Shown piece after piece: positions 27,307 through 36,094 of a stretch of 48,501 nt of DNA. Source of the stretch: CAZEFK01 sp964511405 (GTDB lineage: Bacteria; Pseudomonadota; Alphaproteobacteria; Elsterales; Elsteraceae); NCBI GenBank assembly GCA_964511405.1, contig CAZEFK010000014.1, forward strand, positions 1-48,501, read 5' to 3'. The position numbers were made by a program, and so were the translations under genes. Below the pieces are notes generated by a model that was not told the origin of the DNA, did not search any database, and worked only from the letters and a program-made list of their open reading frames with translations. Positions within the stretch are counted from its first letter, which is position 1. Each line of letters opens with the position of its first letter.

Positions 27307-28662
27307 GTGCCCGTTCCGCTCGCGACCCACGCCGCCGAGACCCTGCGCCTGGCCTGGCCGGTTGCCGTCGCCCGGATGGGCGTGCTGACGATGGCGCTGG
27401 TCAACACCATGGTGGTCGGCCGCTACGCCACCCGGGAGCTGGCCTTCCAGGCGCTGGGCTTCGCCCCCACCAATGCGCTCGTGGTGAGCCTGGTCGGTCT
27501 GCTGACCGGCACCCTGGTCATGACCGCCCAGGGCTATGGCTCGGGCAACCGGCCCGAATGCGGCGCGGTGTGGCGGCGGTCGCTGCCCTACGCGCTCGGC
27601 CTGGGCGGGATCGCGGGCGCGGCGTGCCTGCTGGGCGAGCCGTTCTTGCGCTGGACCGGCCAGTCGCCCGAGATGGCGGCCGGCGGCGGTCGCGTCATGC
27701 TGATCCTGGGCCTGGGCCTGCCGTTCCATGCCCTGTACACCAGCTCGGCCTACTTCCTGGAGGGCATCCAGCGGCCGCTGCCCTCGATGGTCGCCATGGT
27801 GCTGGCCAACCTGGCCAATCTTGCCCTGTGCCTGCTGCTGGTGTTCGGCGGCTTCGGCCTGGCGCCGCTGGGCGCCGTGGGCTCGGCGCTGGCGACCACC
27901 CTCACCCGCGCCGGCCTGGCGATCGGGCTCGGCGCCTATATCTGGACCATGCGCGACGCGGGGGCCTTGGGCGTGCGCCAGCCGGCCGCCGGCGGCTGGG
28001 CCGGCGGGCGCCTGCAGCGACGGCTGGGCTACGCCGCCGGCCTGTCGGCGGGCATGGAGACGTCGGCCTTCAGCGCGCTCAGCATCTTCGCCGGGCTGAT
28101 GGGCGAACTGGCGCTCGGCGGCTTCGCGATCGCCCTCAACGTGCTGTCGCTGGCGTTCATGATGGCGCTCGGCCTCGGCTCGGCCACCGCCGTCCGGGTC
28201 GGGGCGTTCACCGGCCGCGGCGACGGCCCGGGCGCCCGCACCGCCGGCTGGACCGGCTTCGGCCTCAACTCGGCGATCATGGCCGTGGCCGGCCTGATCA
28301 TGACCCTCGCGGCGGCGCCGATCGCCGGCGTCTACACCGACGACCCGGCGCTGGCCGCGGTCGCCGCGCCGCTCATCGGCCTTGCCGCCTGGATCGTCGT
28401 CGCCGATGGCGGCCAGGGCGTGATGGCGCTGGCGTTGCGCGGCCGCGGCGACACCTGGGTGCCGCCGATGCTGCACCTGGTCAGCTACATGGGCGTGATG
28501 CTGCCCGGCAGCTGGCTCCTGGGCATGACCGCCGGCCATGGCGCCCGCGGGCTGCTGGAGGCGACCCTGATCGCCAGCCTGGTGTCGGTGACCTTCTGCG
28601 CGGCCCGCTTCTTCGCCCTGACCCGGCGCCTCGGCGCCCCTCAGGCCCAGGCGGCGCGGTAG
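27307..28662 (+). CDS. MATE-family multidrug/toxin efflux transporter
   Basis: The 451-residue protein has about twelve hydrophobic helices in two related halves, as in MATE (NorM/DinF) exporters. Family-like stretches are LRLAWPVAVARMGVLTMALV at the start, FAPTNALVVSLVGLLTG, and a second half beginning near GYAAGLSAGMETSAFS. Transport is probably coupled to Na+ or H+; the substrate is unknown. The start is a GTG at 27307, one base after the coxG-like stop. Its last 22 bases overlap the convergent alcohol dehydrogenase gene. Confidence 0.9.
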   Translation: MPVPLATHAAETLRLAWPVAVARMGVLTMALVNTMVVGRYATRELAFQALGFAPTNALVVSLVGLLTGTLVMTAQGYGSGNRPECGAVWRRSLPYALGLGGIAGAACLLGEPFLRWTGQSPEMAAGGGRVMLILGLGLPFHALYTSSAYFLEGIQRPLPSMVAMVLANLANLALCLLLVFGGFGLAPLGAVGSALATTLTRAGLAIGLGAYIWTMRDAGALGVRQPAAGGWAGGRLQRRLGYAAGLSAGMETSAFSALSIFAGLMGELALGGFAIALNVLSLAFMMALGLGSATAVRVGAFTGRGDGPGARTAGWTGFGLNSAIMAVAGLIMTLAAAPIAGVYTDDPALAAVAAPLIGLAAWIVVADGGQGVMALALRGRGDTWVPPMLHLVSYMGVMLPGSWLLGMTAGHGARGLLEATLIASLVSVTFCAARFFALTRRLGAPQAQAAR

Positions 28663-29801
28663 AGCTCGACGATTTCGGCCTTGGTCGGCACGCGCGGGTT
28701 GTTGGCCGGCGAGCCCGAGGCCAGCGCCTGGTCGGCCATGGTCTCGAGCAGACCGAAATAGCGCGCCTGGTCGATGCCGTACCGGCTGGGGCTCGGGACC
28801 TCCAGCTCGCGGTTGAGCGCATCAAGCGCGTCCAGCAGGCGCGCCACCGCCGCCTGGTCACCCTCGGCCTGGTCCGCGACGCCGATGGCGCGGGCGCAGT
28901 CGGCATAGCGACGGGTCGCCGCCGATGCGGAGTACCGGGTCACGGCCGGCAGCAGCATGGCGTTGGACAGGCCATGCGGCACATGGAAGAAGGCGCCGAT
29001 CGGCCGGCTCATGCCGTGGACCAGCGCGACGCTGGCATTGGAGAAGGCCAGGCCCGCCTGGGTCGCGGCCAGCATCATCGCCGCGCGTGCCTCGCGGTCG
29101 CCGGGTTCGAAGCAGGCCTTGCGCAGATTGGCGTGGATCGCGGCCATGGCGGTCAGCGCCCAGGCGTCGCTGACCGGGTTGGCGCGCTTGGAGACATAGG
29201 CCTCGATGGCGTGGGTCAGCGCGTCGATGCCGGTGTCGGCGGTCAGGCGGAACGGCTTGGTCAGGGTCAGCTCGTAATCGACGATGGCCGCCAGCGGCAG
29301 CGCGCCCAGGCCCGTGATCAGCATCTTCTCGTCGCTGGCGGTGTCGGTGATGACCGTGAAGCGCGTCACTTCCGAGCCGGTGCCGGCGGTGGTGGGAATG
29401 CAGATCACCGGCCAGTCGGCGCGGTCGGCCGCATGCGGCACCTTGTAGTCGCGGATATGGCCGCCGCCGGTCGCGAGGATCGCCATTGCCTTGGCGGTGT
29501 CCATGGGGCTGCCGCCGCCGAGCGCCACCAGGCAATCGAAGCTGCCGGTCCGGAGCCTCGCGGCACCGGCCTCGACGACCTCGCTGGTCGGATCGGGCAC
29601 GGTGTCGAGGAACGTGCCGACGGTCAGGCCCGCGGCCTCCAGCGATGCGGTCAGGCGCCCGACCACGCCGGTCGTCTCCAGGAACCGGTCGCTGACCACC
29701 AGCGGCCGGCTGCGGCCCAGGCGCTGGAGGACGGAGCCGGCCTGGGCCAGCGCGCCGCCGCCGACCACCATCAGTCGCGGCCCGGTGATGTGTGCGATCA
29801 A
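28641..29801 (-). CDS. Iron-containing alcohol dehydrogenase (group III)
   Basis: The 386-residue protein has the nucleotide-binding motif GGGSPMDTAKA (about 95-105), IPTTAGTGSEVT, and the metal ligands Asp193 and His197 (GIDALTHAIEAYVS), His262 and His276 (VHGMSRPIGAFFHVPHG). All four ligands are intact. Family members reduce aldehydes or oxidise alcohols with NAD(P). I chose the TTG at 29801 because a perfect AGGAGG lies 5 bases upstream and no ATG suits the family N-terminus. On its strand a TATAGT box lies upstream near 29835. It is convergent with, and overlaps, the MATE gene. Confidence 0.91.
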   Translation of the reverse strand: MIAHITGPRLMVVGGGALAQAGSVLQRLGRSRPLVVSDRFLETTGVVGRLTASLEAAGLTVGTFLDTVPDPTSEVVEAGAARLRTGSFDCLVALGGGSPMDTAKAMAILATGGGHIRDYKVPHAADRADWPVICIPTTAGTGSEVTRFTVITDTASDEKMLITGLGALPLAAIVDYELTLTKPFRLTADTGIDALTHAIEAYVSKRANPVSDAWALTAMAAIHANLRKACFEPGDREARAAMMLAATQAGLAFSNASVALVHGMSRPIGAFFHVPHGLSNAMLLPAVTRYSASAATRRYADCARAIGVADQAEGDQAAVARLLDALDALNRELEVPSPSRYGIDQARYFGLLETMADQALASGSPANNPRVPTKAEIVELYRAAWA

Positions 29802-29951
29802 GGAATCCTCCTGAGCTCTAGGCCGTTCGATACTATACCACCGGGCAAGGCAGCGGGTGCGGGAGGCGCTGGCCAAAGCTCGCCCGATACGCATAAGCTG
29901 GACTGCGAGGTGCGTTGTCCGACCCGGCCCGACCCAGGCGAGGAGCTGCCG

Positions 29952-30203
29952 ATGACGATCAGGCGTGGATGCGACCGGCCTGCCATCGATGACGAATCCG
30001 GCGATTTCGAGGAAGCCAAGCGGATCATCCGCAAGAGCATCGAACGGTGCCTCGACAACGGCATCGAACCCGCTCTGGTATCGGCGGTGCTGATCGGGGC
30101 CGGCGTCAGCTGCTACAGCCAATATCATGGCGAAGACGCGATGATCGGCGTTCTGTCGCAGACGATCAGCGACATCCGCACCGGCCGCCACCGACTGGCC
30201 TAG
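29952..30203 (+). CDS. Small conserved-looking protein of unknown function (83 aa)
   Basis: I do not recognise this family. The protein is mostly helical, with an acidic N-terminus (DDESGDFEEAKRIIRKSIERC), a hydrophobic middle (ALVSAVLIGAGVSCY) and a polar end (HGEDAMIGVLSQTISDIRTG). It has no signal peptide. A GAGGAG ribosome-binding site precedes the ATG at 29952, and base composition is like neighbouring genes, which supports real coding. It lies 60 bases upstream of the CDGSH gene on the same strand and may share its transcript. Confidence 0.65.
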   Translation: MTIRRGCDRPAIDDESGDFEEAKRIIRKSIERCLDNGIEPALVSAVLIGAGVSCYSQYHGEDAMIGVLSQTISDIRTGRHRLA

Positions 30204-30263
30204 ATTGCCGGCGGCCTGGCGACGCGGCACAGTGGGCGGCTCCGGCAACAGGAACCGATCCCC

Positions 30264-30503
30264 ATGACCGCACCGACGATCGCGCAGAAGGCCCCCTTCC
30301 CCATCAAGGTCGAAGCCGGCGAGACCTATTGGTGGTGCCGCTGCGGCCGCAGCGTCAGCCAGCCGTTCTGCGACGGCAGCCACGCGGGCACCGAGTTCAG
30401 CCCGGTCGAATACACGGCGTCCGAGTCGAAGACGCTGTATTTCTGCGGCTGCAAACATACCGGCGCGATACCGCTCTGCGACGGCAGCCACGCCAAGCTT
30501 TAG
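30264..30503 (+). CDS. CDGSH iron-sulfur domain protein with two CDGSH motifs
   Basis: This 79-residue protein carries two complete [2Fe-2S] sites of the mitoNEET type: CRCGRSVSQPFCDGSH and CGCKHTGAIPLCDGSH, each three Cys plus one His. Tandem double-CDGSH proteins resemble the mammalian Miner2/CISD3 arrangement. They have roles proposed in electron transfer or cluster donation. There is no membrane segment. Its stop is 7 bases before the start of tryptophan 2,3-dioxygenase, so the two are very likely co-transcribed and perhaps coupled. Confidence 0.93.
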   Translation: MTAPTIAQKAPFPIKVEAGETYWWCRCGRSVSQPFCDGSHAGTEFSPVEYTASESKTLYFCGCKHTGAIPLCDGSHAKL

Positions 30504-30510
30504 GGTTCCC

Positions 30511-31335
30511 ATGACCGAGGGTCCGCGCGGCGCGCACACCGATTTCGCCGGGGCGATGAGCTACGGCGACTATCTCGACCTCGACCGTCTGCTCGCCTGC
30601 CAGCATCCCAAGACCACGGCCCATGACGAGATGCTGTTCGTGGTCATCCACCAGGCGGCCGAGCTGTGGATGAAGCTGGCGATCCACGAGCTCAAGGCGG
30701 CGCGGGCCGCGATTCGCGCGAGCGAACTGCCGCCGGCGTTCAAGATGCTGGCCCGGGTCAGCCGCATCCAGCAGCAGCTGATCCAGTCCTGGGATGTGCT
30801 GGCGACCATGACTCCGGCGGAATACCTGACGTTCCGCGACGCCCTGGGCAAGTCGTCAGGCTTCCAGTCCTACCAGTACCGGATGATCGAATTCCTGCTG
30901 GGCAGCAAGGACGCGCGAATGCTGGCGCCGCACCGGCACCGCCCCGACCTGTACGAGCCCCTGGCGACGGCACTCGCCGAGCCCAGCCTCTACGACGAGG
31001 CCGTGGCGCTGCTGGCCCGGCGCGGCTTCGCCATCGACCCGGGGCATCTCGGCCGCGACCTGACCCAGCCCTACGCCGCCGACGCCAGCGTGCGCGCCGC
31101 GTGGATCGAGATCTACCGCGACACCGAGCGCCACTTCGACCTCTACGAGCTGGCCGAGGAGTTTGTCGACCTGGAGGACTCGTTCCAGGTCTGGCGCTTC
31201 CGCCACGCCAAGACCGTCCACCGCATCATCGGCCACAAGACCGGCACCGGCGGCACGGCCGGGGTAGGATATTTGAAGCAGGCGATCGACCGGCCGTTCT
31301 TCCCCGAGCTGTGGGACTTGCGGACGGATCTGTGA
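30511..31335 (+). CDS. kynA: Tryptophan 2,3-dioxygenase
   Basis: TDO opens the indole ring of L-tryptophan with O2 to give N-formylkynurenine, using heme. The 274-residue protein shows YGDYLDLDRLLACQ, active-site His47 in FVVIHQAAELWMK, SGFQSYQYRMIEFLLG, and the proximal heme ligand candidate His232 in WRFRHAKTVHRIIG. The substrate loop GTGGTAG follows. Length and motifs match bacterial TDO. It follows the CDGSH gene by 7 bases and ends 4 bases from the convergent kynureninase. A kynurenine formamidase gene is not visible nearby. Confidence 0.96.
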   Translation: MTEGPRGAHTDFAGAMSYGDYLDLDRLLACQHPKTTAHDEMLFVVIHQAAELWMKLAIHELKAARAAIRASELPPAFKMLARVSRIQQQLIQSWDVLATMTPAEYLTFRDALGKSSGFQSYQYRMIEFLLGSKDARMLAPHRHRPDLYEPLATALAEPSLYDEAVALLARRGFAIDPGHLGRDLTQPYAADASVRAAWIEIYRDTERHFDLYELAEEFVDLEDSFQVWRFRHAKTVHRIIGHKTGTGGTAGVGYLKQAIDRPFFPELWDLRTDL

Positions 31336-31339
31336 CGGC

Positions 31340-32572
31340 TCACGTCACCGCCGCGCGCCGCTTGTATTCGTCGCGGTCCCAGGCGCCGGTGGCCATGATG
31401 TCGGCCAGGATGTCGACGGCGTCCCAGATGTCGGCGAAGCGGACATAAAGCGGGGCGACGCCGAAGCGCAGGATATCGGGGGCGCGGAAATCGGGAATCA
31501 CGCCGCGGGCGATCAGCGCCTGGACGATGGCGTAACCCTCGGGGTGGGCAATGCAGACCTGGCTGCCGCGCCGCTCGGGGTCGGCCGGGCTCGCCAACCG
31601 GAACCGCCCGGGGCAGCGCTCGTCGACCAGCCGGATGAACAGCTCGGTCAGGGCCACCGACTTGGCGCGCAGCGCCGCCATGTCGACCTCGAGCATCAGG
31701 TCGATGCCGACCTCGAGCGCGACCATGCTGAGCACCGGCACGGTGCCGCAGGCCAGCCGCTGGATGCCCGCGGCCGGCCGGAACTCCAGGTCGAAGGCGA
31801 AGGGCTGGTCATGGGCGAACCAGCCGGACACCGGCGGCCGGACCGCGGCATGGTGCCGCTCGGCGACCCACAGGAAGGCCGGCGCGCCGGGGCCGCCGTT
31901 GAGATACTTGTAGCCGCACCCGACCGCGAAGTCGGCGCCGGCGTCGTTGAGGTCGCAGGCCATGGCCCCGGCGGTGTGGCTGAGGTCCCACAGCGCCAGG
32001 GCGCCGGCGGCATGAGCGGCGGCCGTGACCGCGGCCATGTCGTGGCGCCAGCCCGACCGGTAGTTGACATGGGTCAGCATGACCAGCGCGGTGTCGCCGT
32101 CGACCGCCTGGACGACCTCGGTCTCGTCGACCAGGCGCAGCCGATAATCCTGGCCGAGCAGCTGGATCAGCCCCTGGGCGATGTAGAGGTCGCTGGGGAA
32201 ATTGCCGCGATCGGACAGGATCGTCCGGCGGCCCGGCCGCAGCGCCACGGCCGCCGCCGCCAGCTTGAACAGGTTGACCGAGGTGCTGTCGCCGGCCAGC
32301 GTCTCGCCTGGCCGGGCGCCGATCAGGCGGCCGATCTTGTCGCCGATGCGGCTGCCGAGATCGATCCAGCCGTGCTTGTTCCAACTGGTGATCAGGTCGC
32401 GGCCCCACTGGTCGGACACGGTCGCCGCGACGCGCGCCGGAGTCGCCGCGGGCAGCGCGCCCAGGGAATTGCCGTCGAGATAAACCACACCGTCCGTCAG
32501 GATAAAGCGCTCGCGCAAGGGCGCGAGTACATCGCTCTTGTCCATGTCCACGCAGGCTTGCCGATCCGTCAT
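31340..32572 (-). CDS. kynU: Kynureninase
   Basis: Kynureninase is a PLP enzyme that cleaves kynurenine to anthranilate and alanine. The 410-residue protein has YLDGNSLGALP, SWNKHGWIDLG, NFPSDLYIAQG, the cofactor Asp in WDLSHTAGA, and the PLP Lys near residue 222 in CGYKYLNGGPGAPAFLW. I chose the ATG at 32572 (MTDRQACVDMDKSD); an ATG at 32545 is also possible, and longer starts look non-coding. It is tail to tail with the dioxygenase, so the two steps are on separate transcripts. An upstream TTGATC with TTTACT at 18 bases could be its promoter. Confidence 0.95.
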   Translation of the reverse strand: MTDRQACVDMDKSDVLAPLRERFILTDGVVYLDGNSLGALPAATPARVAATVSDQWGRDLITSWNKHGWIDLGSRIGDKIGRLIGARPGETLAGDSTSVNLFKLAAAAVALRPGRRTILSDRGNFPSDLYIAQGLIQLLGQDYRLRLVDETEVVQAVDGDTALVMLTHVNYRSGWRHDMAAVTAAAHAAGALALWDLSHTAGAMACDLNDAGADFAVGCGYKYLNGGPGAPAFLWVAERHHAAVRPPVSGWFAHDQPFAFDLEFRPAAGIQRLACGTVPVLSMVALEVGIDLMLEVDMAALRAKSVALTELFIRLVDERCPGRFRLASPADPERRGSQVCIAHPEGYAIVQALIARGVIPDFRAPDILRFGVAPLYVRFADIWDAVDILADIMATGAWDRDEYKRRAAVT

Positions 32573-32871
32573 CTTGCAGGGCCCATCAGCAGAAATCGAT
32601 CGAAGATCTCGAACAGAGTAAAGCCGTGGTTGGCAGGCCCGATCAAGCCGATCCCGCTTGCCTGCGGTGACGGCGGTCACACCCGGCCGTGGCGTCCGCT
32701 GTCAAGAGGTTGTTCGTCAGATGAGTGGATCAGGCCCCAGTCGCTGCCGACAGGTCTGCGGCCAGGATGTCCATGCCCTTTTATTATTGCCTGTGCGGAC
32801 CAGATCTAAACTATGTTGGACATCGCCGGGCGGCGGGGCGGCCGGGGCGGAGGATGGAGGCAGGCGCTGCC

Positions 32872-33693
32872 ATGGCAGTCGAGGTTACCTTCTGGGGAAC
32901 GCGGGGAAGCTTCCCCTGTGCGACGCCTCGGCACATGGTCTATGGGGGCAATACCTCGTGCGTGTCCGTCCAAATCGACGACACCTGGGTGATCCTCGAC
33001 GTCGGCACCGGTGCCCGCGAGCTGGGCAAGAAGCTCCTGGGCACAGGCGTGCGCCAGGCGACACTGCTGATGTCGCACTCCCACACCGATCATATCTGCG
33101 GCTTTCCGTTCTTCGCGCCGGCATGGGTCCCGAATTTCGACCTGACGATCATGGCCGGCCATCTGATCGGCCGCGGCGGTGTCCGCGAGGTCTTCGAGAT
33201 CGCCATGCGCGACCCCGTGTTTCCGGTGCCGCTGGCAGCCATGGGCGGCCACACCCAGTTCGTCGACTTCCGGGCCGGCGACACCCTGGCCATCGCCCCC
33301 GGCATCACCGCACGCACCACGCCGCTCAACCACCCCAACGGCGCCACCGCCTACCGCATCGAAGCCGGCGGCAAGTCGCTGTGCTACGTGACCGATACCG
33401 AGCACACGCCGGGCGCGCCCGACCGCGGCATCCTCAGCCTGATCAAGGGGTGCGACCTGTTCATCTACGACAGCACCTATACCGACGAGGAATATCCGAC
33501 CCATGTCGGCTGGGGCCATTCGACCTGGCAGGAGGGCATCCGCCTGGCCAAGAAGGCGGGAGTCGGGCGGCTGGCCATCTTCCACCACGACCCCGACCAC
33601 ACCGACGACGCCATGGCCGAGATCGAGCGCCAGGCCCAGGCCACCTGGTCGCGCAGCTTCGTCGCCCGCGACAGCCTGACCCTCACCCTTTAA
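32872..33693 (+). CDS. MBL-fold metallo-hydrolase (phosphodiesterase-like)
   Basis: The 273-residue protein starts VEVTFWGTRGSFPC, a pattern shared by beta-CASP-less MBL hydrolases such as PhnP- and cyclic-phosphodiesterase-like proteins. The metal motif SHSHTDH supplies His69, His71, Asp73 and His74. Further ligands are in LNHPNG, YVTDTEH and FHHDPDH. Two-metal hydrolysis of a phosphodiester or ester is expected; the substrate is unknown. I chose the ATG at 32872; an ATG at 32854 lies too close to its GGAGG. The 299-base region upstream, divergent from kynU, holds no gene. Confidence 0.88.
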   Translation: MAVEVTFWGTRGSFPCATPRHMVYGGNTSCVSVQIDDTWVILDVGTGARELGKKLLGTGVRQATLLMSHSHTDHICGFPFFAPAWVPNFDLTIMAGHLIGRGGVREVFEIAMRDPVFPVPLAAMGGHTQFVDFRAGDTLAIAPGITARTTPLNHPNGATAYRIEAGGKSLCYVTDTEHTPGAPDRGILSLIKGCDLFIYDSTYTDEEYPTHVGWGHSTWQEGIRLAKKAGVGRLAIFHHDPDHTDDAMAEIERQAQATWSRSFVARDSLTLTL

Positions 33694-33739
33694 TCAAGCC
33701 CTCCGCTCCAGCCGCGAACGCGCGCCCATTATGCCGTTT

Positions 33740-33767
33740 TTGTGAACAGAATCTTCGAAACTATCAA
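33740..33767 (+). promoter_or_regulatory. Candidate sigma70 promoter for the tautomerase gene
   Basis: TTGTGA and TATCAA are separated by 16 bases in a locally AT-rich stretch, about 75 bases upstream of the GTG at 33842. The contrast with the GC-rich surroundings supports a promoter. No clear operator was seen. Confidence 0.45.
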
Positions 33768-33841
33768 ATTTTACGCACGATCGTCAGCGCCCATATTTCG
33801 GGTGCGGCTCCGACGCCGCGATCGACATAAGGAGGTCAGCC

Positions 33842-34246
33842 GTGCCGCTGGTCCGCATCACCCTGATGAAAGGCAAGCCGCGCGCTCATGTCCGGGCCAT
33901 CGCCGACGCCGTTCATCGCGCCCTGACCGAGACCTTTTCGGTTCCGCCGGACGACCGCTTCCAGGTCATCCAAGAGGTCGAGCCCGATGCCCTAATCTAC
34001 GATCCCGGCTATCTCGGCGTGCGCCGGACCGACGACGTCGTGTTCATCCAGATCTTCGCCAGCCGCGGCCGCGACACGGCGACCAAGCAGCAGCTCTACC
34101 GCCGGACGGTCGCGCTGCTGGCCGAGGCGCCGGGCCTGCGCCCCGAGGATGTGTTCATCACCCTGGCACCCAACGAGCGCGAGGATTGGTCCTTCGGCAA
34201 CGGCATCGCCCACTATGTGCCGGGCGCCGTGGCGGCCCGGGATTGA
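33842..34246 (+). CDS. Tautomerase-superfamily (4-oxalocrotonate tautomerase-like) protein
   Basis: This 134-residue protein begins Met-Pro (MPLVRITLMKGKP), so processing would expose the catalytic Pro1 of the tautomerase superfamily. VHRALTETFSVPPDDRFQVI is typical of the longer, fused-length members such as cis-CaaD-, MSAD- or CgX-like proteins of 130-150 residues. NEREDWSFGNGIAHYV is a C-terminal feature common in this subgroup. The GTG at 33842 has an exact GGAGG ribosome-binding site. The substrate is unknown; the family often acts on oxo-acids in aromatic or halo-acid degradation. Confidence 0.88.
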   Translation: MPLVRITLMKGKPRAHVRAIADAVHRALTETFSVPPDDRFQVIQEVEPDALIYDPGYLGVRRTDDVVFIQIFASRGRDTATKQQLYRRTVALLAEAPGLRPEDVFITLAPNEREDWSFGNGIAHYVPGAVAARD

Positions 34247-34268
34247 CGGGCCGGCCGGCCACAGCACC

Positions 34269-35972
34269 TCACGTCGTGTGATCGGCCTCGGCGCCGGCCT
34301 TGGCGCGGCGGGCGGCTTCGGCGCGCAGGTCGGCGATGGTCGCGCGCGTGGTGATCTGGTCGGGCGGCACCATGATCTCGAGGATCGCCGGGCCGCCGCT
34401 GGCGACCGCAGCCTCCCAGGCCGGCACGAAGTCGGCGGTCGCGGCGACGCGGGCGCCATAGGCCCCGTAGGCCCGGGCCAGCGCCACGAAGTCGGGGTTG
34501 GTGAGGTCGGTGCCGCTGACCCGGCCCGGGAAGCGGCGCTCCTGGTGCATGCGGATGGTGCCGTACATGCCGTTGTTGAACAGCAGCACGACCACCGGCG
34601 CCTTGTTCTGCAGCGCGGTCGCCAGTTCCTGGCCGGTCATCATGAAGCCGCCGTCGCCGACGCAGGCGACGGCCAGCCGGTGTGGCTCGGCGATCTTGGC
34701 GCCGACCGCCGCCGGCACCGCATAGCCCATGGCGCCGCTGGTCGGGCCGAGCTGCCGACCCGGCCGGCCATAGGCCAGGAAGCGCTGGGTCCAGCCGGCA
34801 TGGTTGCCGGCGTCGATGGTGATCACGGCGTCGGCCGGCAGCCGCTGGCGCAGCGCGACCATGATCTGGCCGAGGTCGACTGCGGCCTCAGCCGGCGCCG
34901 GCACCAGGGTTGCCTCGTAGTCGGCGCGCGCCGCGGCGGCCCAGGCCTGCCACGCCCCGCGCGGCGGCGTCCGGCCGTCGAGCGCGGTCATCAGCTCCGG
35001 CATCCCGGCCTGGATGCCCAGGGTCGGGTGGAACACCCGCCCGATCTCCTCGGCGCTGGGATGGATATGGACCAGGCGCTGGCGCGGCTCGGGAATCGCC
35101 AGCACGCCGTAGCTTTGCGTCGTGATCTCGCCGAGCCGCGCCCCGAGCGCGACCACCAGATCGGCCTCTCGGACGCGGGCCACCAGCGCCGGATTGGCGC
35201 CGGTGCCAAGGTCGCCGACATAGCTCGGGCTGCGGTTGTCGAGCACGTCCTGGCGGCGGAACGAGCAGCAGGCCGGCAAGCCGGCCGCCTCCAGCCAGCG
35301 GCGCAGCGCCGCCGCGGCCCAGTCGGTCCAGCCCGAGCCGCCGACCAGCACAATCGGGCGCTCCGCCGCCGCGATCAGGCGCTCCAGCTCGGCCAAGTCG
35401 CCCGGCCCGGGATGGGCGCGGACCGCCCGGTAGCGCGGCGCCGGCGCCGCCGCGCGCCGGTCGCGCAGCATGTCTTCGGGCACCGCCACCACCACCGGCC
35501 CGGGCCGGCCGGAGGTCGCGACATGAAAGGCCTGTGACATGAGCTCCGGAATCCGTTCGGCCTGGTCGATCTGGGTCACCCATTTGGCCAGCGGCGCGAA
35601 CATCTTGCGGTAGTCCACCTCCTGGAAGGCCTCGCGGTCGACCTGGTGGCGGGCGACCTGGCCGACGATCACCACCATCGGCGTCGAATCCTGATGCGCC
35701 GTGTGGATCCCGATCGCGGCGTTGCAGGCCCCCGGCCCGCGGGTCACCAGCAGCACCGCCGGCCGCCCGGTCAGCTTGCCCACCGCCTCGGCCATGAACG
35801 CGGCCCCCCCTTCCTGGCGGCAGGTCACCAGCTGGATCGACGGCTGGTCGACCAGGGCGTCCAGGATCTCCAGGAAGCTCTCGCCGGCGACGCTGAAGGC
35901 ATGGGTCACGCCATGGCCGGCCAGCGCCTGGACGATGAGCTGGCCACCGGTCAGCGGCGAAGGCGCGGTCAT
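34269..35972 (-). CDS. ThDP-dependent enzyme, acetolactate synthase/decarboxylase-like
   Basis: The 567-residue protein has all three domains of the family. The PYR domain has catalytic Glu54 in TCRQEGGAAFMAEA, the central domain has RPIVLVGGSGW, and the PP domain has the ThDP-Mg motif from GDGGFMM (near 438) to NNGMYGT. It resembles the large subunit of acetolactate synthase, but no regulatory subunit gene follows, so a catabolic role is more likely, for example a 2-oxo-acid decarboxylase or carboligase. The ATG at 35972 has a GAGGAG site. It is divergent from a class II aldolase with a 122-base shared upstream region. Confidence 0.85.
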   Translation of the reverse strand: MTAPSPLTGGQLIVQALAGHGVTHAFSVAGESFLEILDALVDQPSIQLVTCRQEGGAAFMAEAVGKLTGRPAVLLVTRGPGACNAAIGIHTAHQDSTPMVVIVGQVARHQVDREAFQEVDYRKMFAPLAKWVTQIDQAERIPELMSQAFHVATSGRPGPVVVAVPEDMLRDRRAAAPAPRYRAVRAHPGPGDLAELERLIAAAERPIVLVGGSGWTDWAAAALRRWLEAAGLPACCSFRRQDVLDNRSPSYVGDLGTGANPALVARVREADLVVALGARLGEITTQSYGVLAIPEPRQRLVHIHPSAEEIGRVFHPTLGIQAGMPELMTALDGRTPPRGAWQAWAAAARADYEATLVPAPAEAAVDLGQIMVALRQRLPADAVITIDAGNHAGWTQRFLAYGRPGRQLGPTSGAMGYAVPAAVGAKIAEPHRLAVACVGDGGFMMTGQELATALQNKAPVVVLLFNNGMYGTIRMHQERRFPGRVSGTDLTNPDFVALARAYGAYGARVAATADFVPAWEAAVASGGPAILEIMVPPDQITTRATIADLRAEAARRAKAGAEADHTT

Positions 35973-36094
35973 GGTCGGTCTCCTCGGTGTGTCTTGCGGG
36001 GGTGCGTCTTGCGGGGTCCGCATCATGGCGAGGACGCGCCGCGGTTTCCAGCGCCGGCTGCCGCCGTTATCGTCGGGCCCGGGGAGAGTTCCGC

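Noticed and set aside
27558..30203. Open frame of 881 codons on the plus strand spanning MATE and alcohol dehydrogenase
   Set aside because: It shadows both genes; only its last 83 codons, from the ATG at 29952 with a good ribosome-binding site, look real.
34269..35972. Assignment of the ThDP enzyme as biosynthetic acetolactate synthase (ilvB)
   Set aside because: No regulatory subunit gene or ilvC is adjacent and the divergent neighbour is an aldolase, so a specific symbol is not justified.
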